The notes under the pieces were generated by a model. It had not been told where the DNA came from, searched no databases, and saw only the letters and a program-made list of their open reading frames with translations. Shown piece by piece: positions 33,991 through 41,828 of a stretch of DNA of 64,000 nt. Every line of letters begins with the position of its first letter. Position 1 is the first letter of the stretch. Both the position numbers and the translations under genes were made by a program. Source of the DNA: a virus. The stretch covers positions 1-64,000 of IMG/VR virus record IMGVR_UViG_3300018946_000033. The stretch is one strand, 5' to 3'.

Positions 33991-34458
33991 CTACAGCAGG
34001 TGGTCGCCGTACGTGACCGCCGGGGGGAATGACCACACCGGCATGGGCTGCCCGGTGGCGTCGCCGCTATCCGGCACGCCGGGAACGGCGGGGTCGTCGC
34101 GGGTGATGGCGACGTTGGCGCGGTACAGGTCTTCGCGGGCGTCGTATGCCAGTTTGAGTAGCGTCGCCGCCGAGTTCAGGTCGTCGGCCCGGTCCGGGTA
34201 GGACTGCTCGATCATGCCCGCGGTGCGGAGCGCGGCGCACTGGGTGGCGAAGGTGTGCAGCGACGGGTCGACTGTGCCGACCCGCACCGTAACCCACGCC
34301 TCGGATTCCTCGATGAGCCGGCCGACCTGCGTCGCCGTTGGCCGCGTGGTCGTGTCGAACGTGTTGAGCGCATCGCCGGAACCGTCTGCGGCGCCGACGA
34401 TGGTCCGCACCGGTACGTAGTCGGCGACCTGCGGAAGCGTCGGGGCCCAGACCGTCAT
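33991..34458 (-). CDS. Head-tail connector (adaptor) protein
   Basis: 155 residues from ATG 34458, which overlaps the tailspike stop. The helical pattern PTATQVGRLIEESEAWVTVRVG, then ALRTAGMIEQSYP and LLKLAYDAREDLYRAN, fits gp6/gp15-type connector proteins of siphoviruses. An upstream in-frame codon would add seven residues but lacks coupling. Binds beneath the portal after packaging. Confidence 0.7.
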   Translation of the reverse strand: MTVWAPTLPQVADYVPVRTIVGAADGSGDALNTFDTTTRPTATQVGRLIEESEAWVTVRVGTVDPSLHTFATQCAALRTAGMIEQSYPDRADDLNSAATLLKLAYDAREDLYRANVAITRDDPAVPGVPDSGDATGQPMPVWSFPPAVTYGDHLL

Positions 34459-36569
34459 TTGCCGACCCGCACCTTCCACGTCGCTGACACGGGGTCGACC
34501 GCGCCGGCCGTGGAGTTGTACAGCCTGATCGTGACGGTGTTGGCGGCTGAGACACGGGCCGTGGCGATGAGTCCGGCTTCGAGGGCCGCGGGCGGGCCGA
34601 GGTCGACCAAGTCGCCGCTCGCGGCGCCGGTAGCTGTCACGGTCAGTTCGGCGTTGCCGCCGGCAGCGATCGATGGGAAGTCCAACGTCGCCGAACCGAA
34701 GATCACCCCACCACGCACGGCCGTGGTCACGTCACCAACCGCGGTGTTGGCGGTGGCGATCACGTTGGGGCAGGAAGCGTCAGCGTCAACGAAGTGGAGC
34801 AACGTCGTCTCGGTGCTGTTGTTCCCAACGATCGACCAGTTCGCGCCCTGGCTTGTGGTGAAGGGGTCGCGGATGCGGATGTTCGAGTACGTGGCTGCGG
34901 TCAGCCCGGTGTGTACGCCGAACACGTTGCCGGCCACAACCCAGTTCTTCGCCCCGTCGGCGATGATGTCGTGGTAGTTGCCGGTGCGGATGAACGTGTT
35001 CCCGGTTATCGTGCCACCGTCGGCGCTGCCACCGGCGCCGATCTGGATGGCCCCCAACGGGCTGCGGTCAAAGTTGTTGCCGTGAATCATGGTCGAGTTG
35101 ACGTTGAGCATCTTGATCACCGGCAATGTGGCGTTGGTGCTGTAGAACGTATTGCCGACGATCTTGATGCCCACCGTTGCGCCGGTTGACTGCTGGTCGA
35201 TCCAGTTCAGGGGGCTTCCGGACAGCTGCTCGGCAAAATGACAGCCGATGACGCTGAGGTAGCCGCAGTCATCGCGGAGCAGCAGGCCCCGCGCAGCGTT
35301 GGCGAACGTGCAGTTCTGGAACGTGTTGTAGTTCGACACGCCGGTGAGGCTTGCGCCGGTGCTGAACGAGGATCCGAAGGTGCAGTTGGTGAAGCGCACC
35401 AACTCGGCGTTGTGCAGCGCCACGCCGGTGGCTGGGTTCGCGTTTGGGGCGAAGAACACGCCCTCGATGTCGACGTAGGTCAGGGACACGATCGAGTTCG
35501 TGATGTTCATGATCGTGTTGCCGACCGCGACGGTCCGGAGCGTCGCGCCGGGCCCGCTGATGCTCAACGGCGGGGTGCTCGTCGCGCCGCCACCGTTGAT
35601 CTGGATGGTGCCGGCGATGTTGTACACCCGTGGCGGGACCAGGATGGAGCCGCGCGTCGTTGGCCACCCGGTGGCCGTGAGTGCCGCCTGGAACGCCGCC
35701 GTGTCGTCGGTGGTGCCGTTGCCGACCGCGCCGTAGTCCAGAACGTTGTGGACCTCGGAGCCCTTCGTGACCTTCAACGCGATCGCGGTCGCCTGCGCCG
35801 TGGACACCGGCTTGTTGGCGTCGCTGGTGTTGGTGACGTTGCCCAAGCCCACCATGGTCGACGTGACGCCCGAGACCGTGCCCGTGAACGTCGGGCTGAC
35901 GATCGGTGCCTTGAGGTCCAGCGCCGCCTGCGCGGCGGTCGAAATCGGCTTCGCGGCGTCGGACGTGTTGTTAGCGTTGCCCAAGCCGACGTCGACCGGG
36001 TCTAGGCTGACCGTGCCGACCTTCCCCGCCACCGAGGTAACGACCACGCCGGGCGTGGGGAGCTCCCGCCAGTTCGCCAGCAGCGTGGCGTCCGCCGCGG
36101 TCAGGAACCATGCAGTGCCGGTGTCGGCGCGGATCGTCCAGTTGCCCGGCACACCGACGAGCGCCAACATCGTCGGCTCATCCGCAACCCCGCCGAGAAA
36201 CGAGCTCAGCTGCAGGTCTTCATCCTCGAGCAGCGCGGCGAGCGTCGCCTCCATCACGTCGAGACGGTGGTCCCGATCGGCGCGGACCTCCGACACCGGA
36301 CCGCCGGCAACCTGCACGTACAGGGTGTCCACGCCATCCGGTCCCCAAAACGGCGGGATCTGGGAGTACGAGTTCACCGTGAGCGTCGAGTTTGGGATCG
36401 CCCCACCGGGCGTGAGTGGCGTCGCACCGACGTACTCGGCGAGATCTGCCACAGCCAAAGCCTGGGAGTCTGTGTAGAACACCGCAGGCGCACCCGCGGC
36501 CGACGCGAACGTAGAACTGACCGTCCATACCGTCATTTCGACGAGGTCGGAGAACAGGTAGCGCGCCAC
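34455..36569 (-). CDS. Tailspike with right-handed beta-helix (pectate-lyase-like)
   Basis: 704 residues from GTG 36569. N-terminus MARYLFSDL, then two copies of a VGLGNxxNTSDAxKPxST fibre repeat (about 195-260). VLDYGAVGNGTTDDTAAFQAAL (about 278) is the classic entry to a pectate-lyase-type beta-helix (to about 620), and a beta-sandwich cap follows. Such trimeric spikes bind or cleave surface polysaccharide. It is odd to find it between capsid and connector genes instead of after the tape measure. Confidence 0.85.
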   Translation of the reverse strand: MARYLFSDLVEMTVWTVSSTFASAAGAPAVFYTDSQALAVADLAEYVGATPLTPGGAIPNSTLTVNSYSQIPPFWGPDGVDTLYVQVAGGPVSEVRADRDHRLDVMEATLAALLEDEDLQLSSFLGGVADEPTMLALVGVPGNWTIRADTGTAWFLTAADATLLANWRELPTPGVVVTSVAGKVGTVSLDPVDVGLGNANNTSDAAKPISTAAQAALDLKAPIVSPTFTGTVSGVTSTMVGLGNVTNTSDANKPVSTAQATAIALKVTKGSEVHNVLDYGAVGNGTTDDTAAFQAALTATGWPTTRGSILVPPRVYNIAGTIQINGGGATSTPPLSISGPGATLRTVAVGNTIMNITNSIVSLTYVDIEGVFFAPNANPATGVALHNAELVRFTNCTFGSSFSTGASLTGVSNYNTFQNCTFANAARGLLLRDDCGYLSVIGCHFAEQLSGSPLNWIDQQSTGATVGIKIVGNTFYSTNATLPVIKMLNVNSTMIHGNNFDRSPLGAIQIGAGGSADGGTITGNTFIRTGNYHDIIADGAKNWVVAGNVFGVHTGLTAATYSNIRIRDPFTTSQGANWSIVGNNSTETTLLHFVDADASCPNVIATANTAVGDVTTAVRGGVIFGSATLDFPSIAAGGNAELTVTATGAASGDLVDLGPPAALEAGLIATARVSAANTVTIRLYNSTAGAVDPVSATWKVRVGK

Positions 36570-36634
36570 AGCCGCCCCCCGCCGCTTGGTCTGGGCACAA
36601 CAGGAACCGCGTGGCGGGAACAGCCAAGGCGGGC

Positions 36635-37645
36635 TTAGAAGTAGGTGACGACCAAGCAGAGGCCCGGCCCTCCGGCACCACCGGCGCCGGAGCTGTTGCC
36701 GTTCAGGGCTGCACCGCCACCACCGCCGCCAGCGCCGTACGTCCCGCCGAGCCCGCCGGTCTGTGCGTCCGTCAGGATCGACGCTGCGCCGCCCCCGCCG
36801 CCAGCACCCGGCAACCCGGACCCGACCGGCTGGGTGTTGCCGGCGCCCGGCGAGGCGCCACCGACAACACCACCTGACGCGACCAAGGTGCTGGTACTCG
36901 CCGACGTGCCGCCGTTGCCGCCGTTCGCTGGGATGTCGGCCGAGCTGATGCCGCCGCCGGCACCGCCAGCAGACGCGCCGAACACGCTCGTCGCCGAAGC
37001 GCCGGCACCGCCGCTGGCGGACGCGGCACCGCCGGCACCGCCGACGCCAGCGTTGCCGTTGCCGTTGCTTCCCGCCGTTCCGGCCGCCGCAGTTCCGCCG
37101 CCGCCGCCGGTGGCGTTCAGCGACACCAGGTGCGTGCCGAACGACGTGACGCCGCCGGTCGTGCCCGCATTGCCGCTTGTGTCGTTGGTCGTCACGGCCG
37201 CGCCGCCGACACCTGCGGCGCCAACGGCAACGGCAACCGTCGCGCCAAGGTTCGACGCTGCCAAGACGGCCCGGGTAACGCCGCCACCGCCACCGCCACC
37301 GCCACCACAGCGGACTGTGCCTGCCGCGCCGCGACGGCCAGAACCACCGCCACCGCCTGAACCGATCGTCGTCACCGTCACCGTGACGGCGCCGACTGGC
37401 TTCGTCCACGTCCCGGCAGCGGTGAAAATCTGCACGTCGGGGGAACGTGGAGCCCATCGGACGCCGTCAGACTGCGTCGAGTCCGCCACAAGGGCATACC
37501 CGTTTGCGCCGACTGCGCGGCGAGCCACCGTGTTGTCTGCCGTGCCCACTATGAGGTCGCCCTTGGCGTCGACTACGTTCGGCGACAGGACCGTGCCGGC
37601 AGTGGTGCCAGCCGGCTGGCCCAGGAACGTGAACTCGTCGGTCAT
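36635..37645 (-). CDS. Glycine-rich tail fibre / adhesin
   Basis: 336 residues, ATG overlapping the neighbouring stop. The N-terminal 90 residues contain a shaft-like motif (AKGDLIVGTADNTVARRAVGANG), then WTKPVG leads into a roughly 230-residue region of polyglycine runs alternating with Ala/Ser/Thr, ending GGPGLCLVVTYF. Polyglycine sandwich domains of this type form receptor-binding tips of phage fibres. Next to the tailspike, so the two probably form one adsorption unit. Confidence 0.78.
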   Translation of the reverse strand: MTDEFTFLGQPAGTTAGTVLSPNVVDAKGDLIVGTADNTVARRAVGANGYALVADSTQSDGVRWAPRSPDVQIFTAAGTWTKPVGAVTVTVTTIGSGGGGGSGRRGAAGTVRCGGGGGGGGGVTRAVLAASNLGATVAVAVGAAGVGGAAVTTNDTSGNAGTTGGVTSFGTHLVSLNATGGGGGTAAAGTAGSNGNGNAGVGGAGGAASASGGAGASATSVFGASAGGAGGGISSADIPANGGNGGTSASTSTLVASGGVVGGASPGAGNTQPVGSGLPGAGGGGGAASILTDAQTGGLGGTYGAGGGGGGAALNGNSSGAGGAGGPGLCLVVTYF

Positions 37646-37926
37646 AGCCCACTCACCGAAATGGTTGGGGTGCCAGCGGACCGGACCCGCACCTTCGAGA
37701 CGGTCCCACTCGTGCGGTCGGCGACCACGCGGGAACACAGCACCGCTGGTAGGGCCTCGTTGCCGTCCATCGAACCGGCCACGGGCCCAATCGCCGCGTC
37801 GGCCGCGTTGAAGTAGATGATTGCGGGGTTGGCCAGCACAGTAATGCGGACCTGCCCGTAGTTCTGGTCAAGCGTGAACACCTTCTCGGTGTCCGCGACC
37901 AGCGTGAAGTGCTGGGGGTTCGCCAC
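37642..37926 (-). CDS. Small beta-rich structural protein
   Basis: 94 residues, predicted all-beta (TEKVFTLDQNYGQVRITVLANP). ATGA-coupled to the glycine-rich fibre gene. Resembles in size and composition small virion decoration or fibre-associated proteins; a partner of the fibre is a reasonable guess. It shares a general style with the 43987 product but no clear motif. Confidence 0.6.
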   Translation of the reverse strand: MANPQHFTLVADTEKVFTLDQNYGQVRITVLANPAIIYFNAADAAIGPVAGSMDGNEALPAVLCSRVVADRTSGTVSKVRVRSAGTPTISVSGL

Positions 37927-38025
37927 AGCGGGTGCGCCCCTTCCATGTCAGAGCGGCGGGGGGAGGGGTGGAGTGGCTGAGGCGCCCCGAGGCCAGCGGC
38001 CGTCGAGGCGCCCCGCGCCCGGTTG

Positions 38026-38487
38026 TTACTTGGTGTCCAGGAGCTTCTGAAGCTCCGCCTTGCCGGCCTTCACCGCGTCGTCGTACGAGTAGCCCCGCGC
38101 CACAGCGGCCTCAACCCACACGTCTTCGCCGTGCGTGCCCTTCGGCACCCCGCCACTCGCGGCGAGCTTCTTCTGCGCCTCGGTGCGGCGGGCGTCGAGG
38201 TCGGTGTCGACCTTGACCGGCTCGCCAACGCCCGGTTCGGCACTGGCAACGGGCTTGCCGTCCAGCCCGGCCCGAACGTCGCCGGCCGTGACCGACCCCA
38301 CCTCGTGCGTGCCAAGGGGGGCGCCACCTACGGCCGTGATCGCGTTGACCGACAGGAGGTGCTTGATCTCCGCGGGGGTGGCCGACTCCGGGACGAACGC
38401 ACCCTTGTACAGCAGCTGCTTCTGTGACCCGCCGATGCCTTCGACCGTCACATGGGCGCACTGCCCGGTCACCTGGTACTTCGTCAT
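38026..38487 (-). CDS. Hypothetical protein downstream of the capsid gene
   Basis: 153 residues from ATG 38487, 11 bases after the capsid stop. The first half is beta (YQVTGQCAHVTV, QKQLLYKGAFVPE) with a short AEIKHLLS helix; the second is charged and helical (ARRTEAQKKLAA, YSYDDAVKAGKAELQKLL). Genes in this place often encode head-tail connectors or capsid accessory proteins. Family not recognised. Confidence 0.62.
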   Translation of the reverse strand: MTKYQVTGQCAHVTVEGIGGSQKQLLYKGAFVPESATPAEIKHLLSVNAITAVGGAPLGTHEVGSVTAGDVRAGLDGKPVASAEPGVGEPVKVDTDLDARRTEAQKKLAASGGVPKGTHGEDVWVEAAVARGYSYDDAVKAGKAELQKLLDTK

Positions 38488-38498
38488 GTTGAGTCCCC

Positions 38499-39422
38499 TC
38501 ACGTGCCGGTGATGCGGACGCCGGCGGTCGGGTCCTGAATCACCGGTACGCAGATCCGGCGAGCCCACATGTCGTGGGCGTCGCGGCGGGCGATCCGCTC
38601 GACCTGGACCTGGATGCCGTTCGGGGACACCGCGTACCCGGGGTCCACCTCGACTTCGTCGGCCATCCCGCCAAGCGTCCGCGAGTCGATCAGCCACACG
38701 TCGTTTAGACCGCCGGGCAGGTTCCCGAGCGACGTCTTCGCGATCTTCAGGCCGTTGAACGACTCGATCTCGCCGCCGTACACCGGGTTGTCGGAAGCCT
38801 CGCGCCGGCGCAGCGACGCGACCTTCTCGTCGGAGGCAAGCTCCGCGTACCGCTCGCTGGACATCAGCATCATGTCCAGCTCGTGGCCCAGCTCCAGGTC
38901 TTCGACCTGCGCCTTCGCCTTTTCCAGGTCGCGGAGCATCGTCGCGGTGGACTGGTCCCACGCCGCGGTCGCCGGGTACGTCGCCGTCACCCGCGACGCG
39001 ATCGCGGCGATCGCGACACGGTCAACCTTGCGGCGAACCGTGTTCGTGACCTTCCGCAGCGCCCAGTCCACGGATCCGTACATGGGCAGAGTCCGCTTGA
39101 TGCGCTCGTCGGTAAGCCGGGTCGCTTGGCCCCACTTGACCACCGCAGCGATCGCCGCAGTGCCCGTCTGCGGGTTCGCGAAGGGGTACTCGGCACCGGC
39201 TGCGATCGCCTCGACCTCGCGGTCCGTGAACAGCGGCTCGTCCTCGGTGTAGGAAACGGCGCCGCCGGTCGCCCGGAACCGCGTCGGCAGCAACAGGTCC
39301 GCAACGAACTTGATGTCAGTGAGCTCCTTCAGCCGCCGCGACAGCGCCGCCGGGGAAAGGAGCAAAGTGTGAATAGTCTGCAGCTGTCCGGAGAGACTGG
39401 CCGGAGGCAGTGGATAGGTCAC
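38499..39422 (-). CDS. Major capsid protein (HK97 fold)
   Basis: 307 residues. It follows protease/scaffold and decoration genes and shows the typical actinophage capsid pattern: LADLL-type N-arm, a long helix (VDWALRKVTNTVRRKVDRVAIAAI split by basic residues), DMMLMSSERYAELA, GLKIAKTSL and a C-terminal ICVPVIQDPTAGVRI strand. Forms the icosahedral shell. The N-terminal 35 residues are short, so most scaffolding is probably supplied by the protease-scaffold fusion. Confidence 0.85.
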   Translation of the reverse strand: MTYPLPPASLSGQLQTIHTLLLSPAALSRRLKELTDIKFVADLLLPTRFRATGGAVSYTEDEPLFTDREVEAIAAGAEYPFANPQTGTAAIAAVVKWGQATRLTDERIKRTLPMYGSVDWALRKVTNTVRRKVDRVAIAAIASRVTATYPATAAWDQSTATMLRDLEKAKAQVEDLELGHELDMMLMSSERYAELASDEKVASLRRREASDNPVYGGEIESFNGLKIAKTSLGNLPGGLNDVWLIDSRTLGGMADEVEVDPGYAVSPNGIQVQVERIARRDAHDMWARRICVPVIQDPTAGVRITGT

Positions 39423-39469
39423 GGGCGGTACACCTCAATTCGTGGGCGCCCGAAACCGGGCACGGGAAA

Positions 39470-39500
39470 GGCCCCACGCACGCAGCCGGAGCGTGGGGCC
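39470..39500. terminator. 10-bp hairpin in the leader of the capsid gene
   Basis: GGCCCCACGC (39470-39479) pairs perfectly with GCGTGGGGCC (39491-39500), loop 11 bases. On the minus strand it is followed by TTTCCC and then, about 48 bases on, the capsid start. It could be a weak terminator after the decoration gene or a 5-prime stabiliser of capsid mRNA. Confidence 0.6.
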
Positions 39501-39539
39501 AGGAAATGTGCAGAGAACCTGAGGGCGGCACCGGAGCGC

Positions 39540-39935
39540 CTAGATCGCCATCCACTCGACGGCCGCACCGTCTGCGGCGGTCGTCAGGGCGATGCCATCG
39601 ACGGCCCGGGCGTTGTTGATGTCGCCCGCTACGGCGCCTGCCGCTGCGGCAATCGTGGCGACCTTGCCGGCGTCCGCCGAGGTGATTTGGTCACCTGCGG
39701 TGATAGCGCCGGCCGCCAGGGAGATGTGAACCGCACCCCGTCCGTACATGGTGTAGTCGGCGTTCACGGCGGCGTCTGTGGCCGCGACTCCCACGTACTT
39801 GGCCTTCGTTGCTGCGGTGGCCGGGGCAGTGGTGCCCGACCCGGATACCGCCACGCGCTGGCTGCCGGTAACTGCGGCCGATGCGCGGGTGGTGATGCTG
39901 TCGCCAGGCATGTGCTTCGGCAGGTAGTCACCCAT
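39540..39935 (-). CDS. Capsid decoration protein (DUF2190-like)
   Basis: 131 residues, Ala/Gly/Thr-rich, with PGDSITTRASAAVTGSQ, VGVAATDAA and AAGAITAGDQI, a pattern I recognise from DUF2190 capsid cement or head-fibre proteins, ending DGIALTTAADGA. Located between the protease-scaffold fusion and the capsid gene, as usual. Stabilises the expanded capsid. Confidence 0.75.
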   Translation of the reverse strand: MGDYLPKHMPGDSITTRASAAVTGSQRVAVSGSGTTAPATAATKAKYVGVAATDAAVNADYTMYGRGAVHISLAAGAITAGDQITSADAGKVATIAAAAGAVAGDINNARAVDGIALTTAADGAAVEWMAI

Positions 39936-39937
39936 GA

Positions 39938-41818
39938 TCAGACCCCCGCACCGAAGACAGCGGCGTACAGGGCGTCGTCAGAGGTGCTGTACGAGTCGCT
40001 GACGCTTCCGGCCACGCCAGACGGGCCAACCGGGACAGCTTCGCCCGCGGACTTGGCGTTAAGGATGTCGGCGACAACGTCGGGGGCCTTGTCGTAGCGG
40101 GCCTCCCACGCGGCGCGCTCGGCCGGCGCGATCTTGCCGCTGTTCACCACCGAGTCGAACAGGGCCGCCTTCGCGGACACCCGCTTCTCCTCGCGGATCT
40201 GGGCGAGTTCGGCCGACATCCGCTTCATCTCCGCCGCCGCTTCCGGGGGGAGTGCTGCGGCGATCGGCTCGGAACGAACGGGCTCGGTGGGCTGCGGCGC
40301 GGGCACGGGAACCGGGGTCGGCTCCGGTGCGGGAGTGGGTTCGCTGGGGCTCGGCTCGACCGGGGTGCGCTCGGCAACGGCGGCGAGGATCGCATCCTTG
40401 CCGGCGTCGTCAGGCAGGCCCAGCCCGCGAGCGATATCGCTCAGGTCGGACACGTCATCCTCCATGGGATTGGGTTCGGTGGTGATGACCGGCTCAGTGG
40501 CCGGGGAATTGGGGGCACCCTCTGCGGGTGCCGGTGAATCGGTGGCCGGATCAGCGGCGGACTCGACTGCCACGTTGGTGGCGTCTGGCAGGCGAGGCGC
40601 TGGCGCGTTGTCGCGGCCCGCGTAGTTGAAGACGCTGAAGTCCCAAGCGTTCTTCGCCGCGAGGGCCCCTTCGGCGCTCTTCCTGACCGCCTTGTCGTCG
40701 ACCTGCACGCGGTGGGCAAGACCCGCGGCCACAGCCTCTTCGGCGGAGTACCACGTCTCGGCGCGCATCGCTTCACGCCACACGGACGCTTCGCCGCCAG
40801 CGCGGGAGGCGTAGATGTTCGCGAGGTTGTCGGACAACCGGGCAAGCTCGTCCTGCATCTTCGCCATCTCGGCTGCGTCGCCGATGCACATACCGCCGGC
40901 GTCGTGAATCATCACGGTCGCGTGGGGAGCAATGACCCGCTCGTCGCCAGCGACGGCGATGAACGAGCCCGCCGACGCGGCGAGGGCGTCGACATACGTG
41001 GTGATGTGCGCGGGGTGGTTCCGGAGAGCCTGGTAGATGGCCAGGCCGTCGAAGGCGCTGCCCCCGGGCGTGTTCAGGTGAACGTCGATGCGGTCGGCCT
41101 TGATTGCCATCAGGTCGCGGACGAAGTCCTGCGCCGAGACACCGAACCAGCCGATCTCGTCGTAGATCCATACCTCTGCCGCGCCGGTGCCGGCGAGATT
41201 CTGGATCTTGTACCAGTCGGTCTTGCCTTCGCGAAGACGTGCCATCGGTTGCGCCGTCTTCAGATGGGACTTATCCACGGGGCTCCTTCCGGAGTTGGTA
41301 CGTAGGTCCACCGCTGCGCCCGAGGCAGTCAGAGGGATGTCGGTGCCGTCGTCGGCGAACACGACTCGCAGCCGGTCGAACGTGATGGGGCCGGTGCGGT
41401 CCACCAGGTCGGCGAGCTTGGCCAGGTCGTCGGTGTAGATGAGCGAGACGTGCGCAACCCACGGCGCGTGCTGCTCGGGCATGGCGTCGTCGGGGGCGGC
41501 TTCGACTACGGCGTTGTGGAAGTCGTCGACGGCTTGGCCGCCCACGCCGAGGACGATGCACGTGTCGCGCTCGTCGCTGGCCGGGTTGAACACCGACAGG
41601 GCGAAACCGTCGCCGTCCACCGTTCCAGTGCCACCGAGGGTCCGCATGGCGTCGAGCAGCGCGGACCGGGCGTCATCGTTCCAGTCGGCCGCGTCGCCGA
41701 GGAACAGCAGCGTCAGGTGCAACTCTTCGACCGGCAGACCCTCATCGACTGCGAGGCGCCCCGCGTCGGCGGCAGTAGGGATGAGGGCGACCATGCCCTT
41801 GGTCTTCGGTTCCGCCAT
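39938..41818 (-). CDS. Fusion of 2H phosphoesterase, ClpP-like prohead protease and scaffold
   Basis: 626 residues from ATG 41818. Residues 8-175 form a 2H/LigT-like phosphoesterase, with HLT at 34-36 and HVS at 123-125. Residues about 190-375 are a ClpP-type (S49/S14) prohead protease with VHLNTPGGSAFDG, nucleophile Ser282 (ASAGS) and His305 (MIHDAGG). The rest is an acidic Pro-rich linker and charged helical segment typical of scaffold (AEMKRMSAELAQIREEK). The protease part matches ordinary phage proteases that would begin near Met192, so the 2H domain is an N-terminal addition. Confidence 0.88.
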   Translation of the reverse strand: MAEPKTKGMVALIPTAADAGRLAVDEGLPVEELHLTLLFLGDAADWNDDARSALLDAMRTLGGTGTVDGDGFALSVFNPASDERDTCIVLGVGGQAVDDFHNAVVEAAPDDAMPEQHAPWVAHVSLIYTDDLAKLADLVDRTGPITFDRLRVVFADDGTDIPLTASGAAVDLRTNSGRSPVDKSHLKTAQPMARLREGKTDWYKIQNLAGTGAAEVWIYDEIGWFGVSAQDFVRDLMAIKADRIDVHLNTPGGSAFDGLAIYQALRNHPAHITTYVDALAASAGSFIAVAGDERVIAPHATVMIHDAGGMCIGDAAEMAKMQDELARLSDNLANIYASRAGGEASVWREAMRAETWYSAEEAVAAGLAHRVQVDDKAVRKSAEGALAAKNAWDFSVFNYAGRDNAPAPRLPDATNVAVESAADPATDSPAPAEGAPNSPATEPVITTEPNPMEDDVSDLSDIARGLGLPDDAGKDAILAAVAERTPVEPSPSEPTPAPEPTPVPVPAPQPTEPVRSEPIAAALPPEAAAEMKRMSAELAQIREEKRVSAKAALFDSVVNSGKIAPAERAAWEARYDKAPDVVADILNAKSAGEAVPVGPSGVAGSVSDSYSTSDDALYAAVFGAGV

Positions 41819-41828
41819 GGCGACCCCC

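Noticed and set aside
36570-37457. Extension of the tailspike frame upstream to 37457
   Set aside because: The extra 296 codons are an Arg/Trp-rich shadow of the glycine-rich fibre gene; the GTG at 36569 gives the expected fibre N-terminus.
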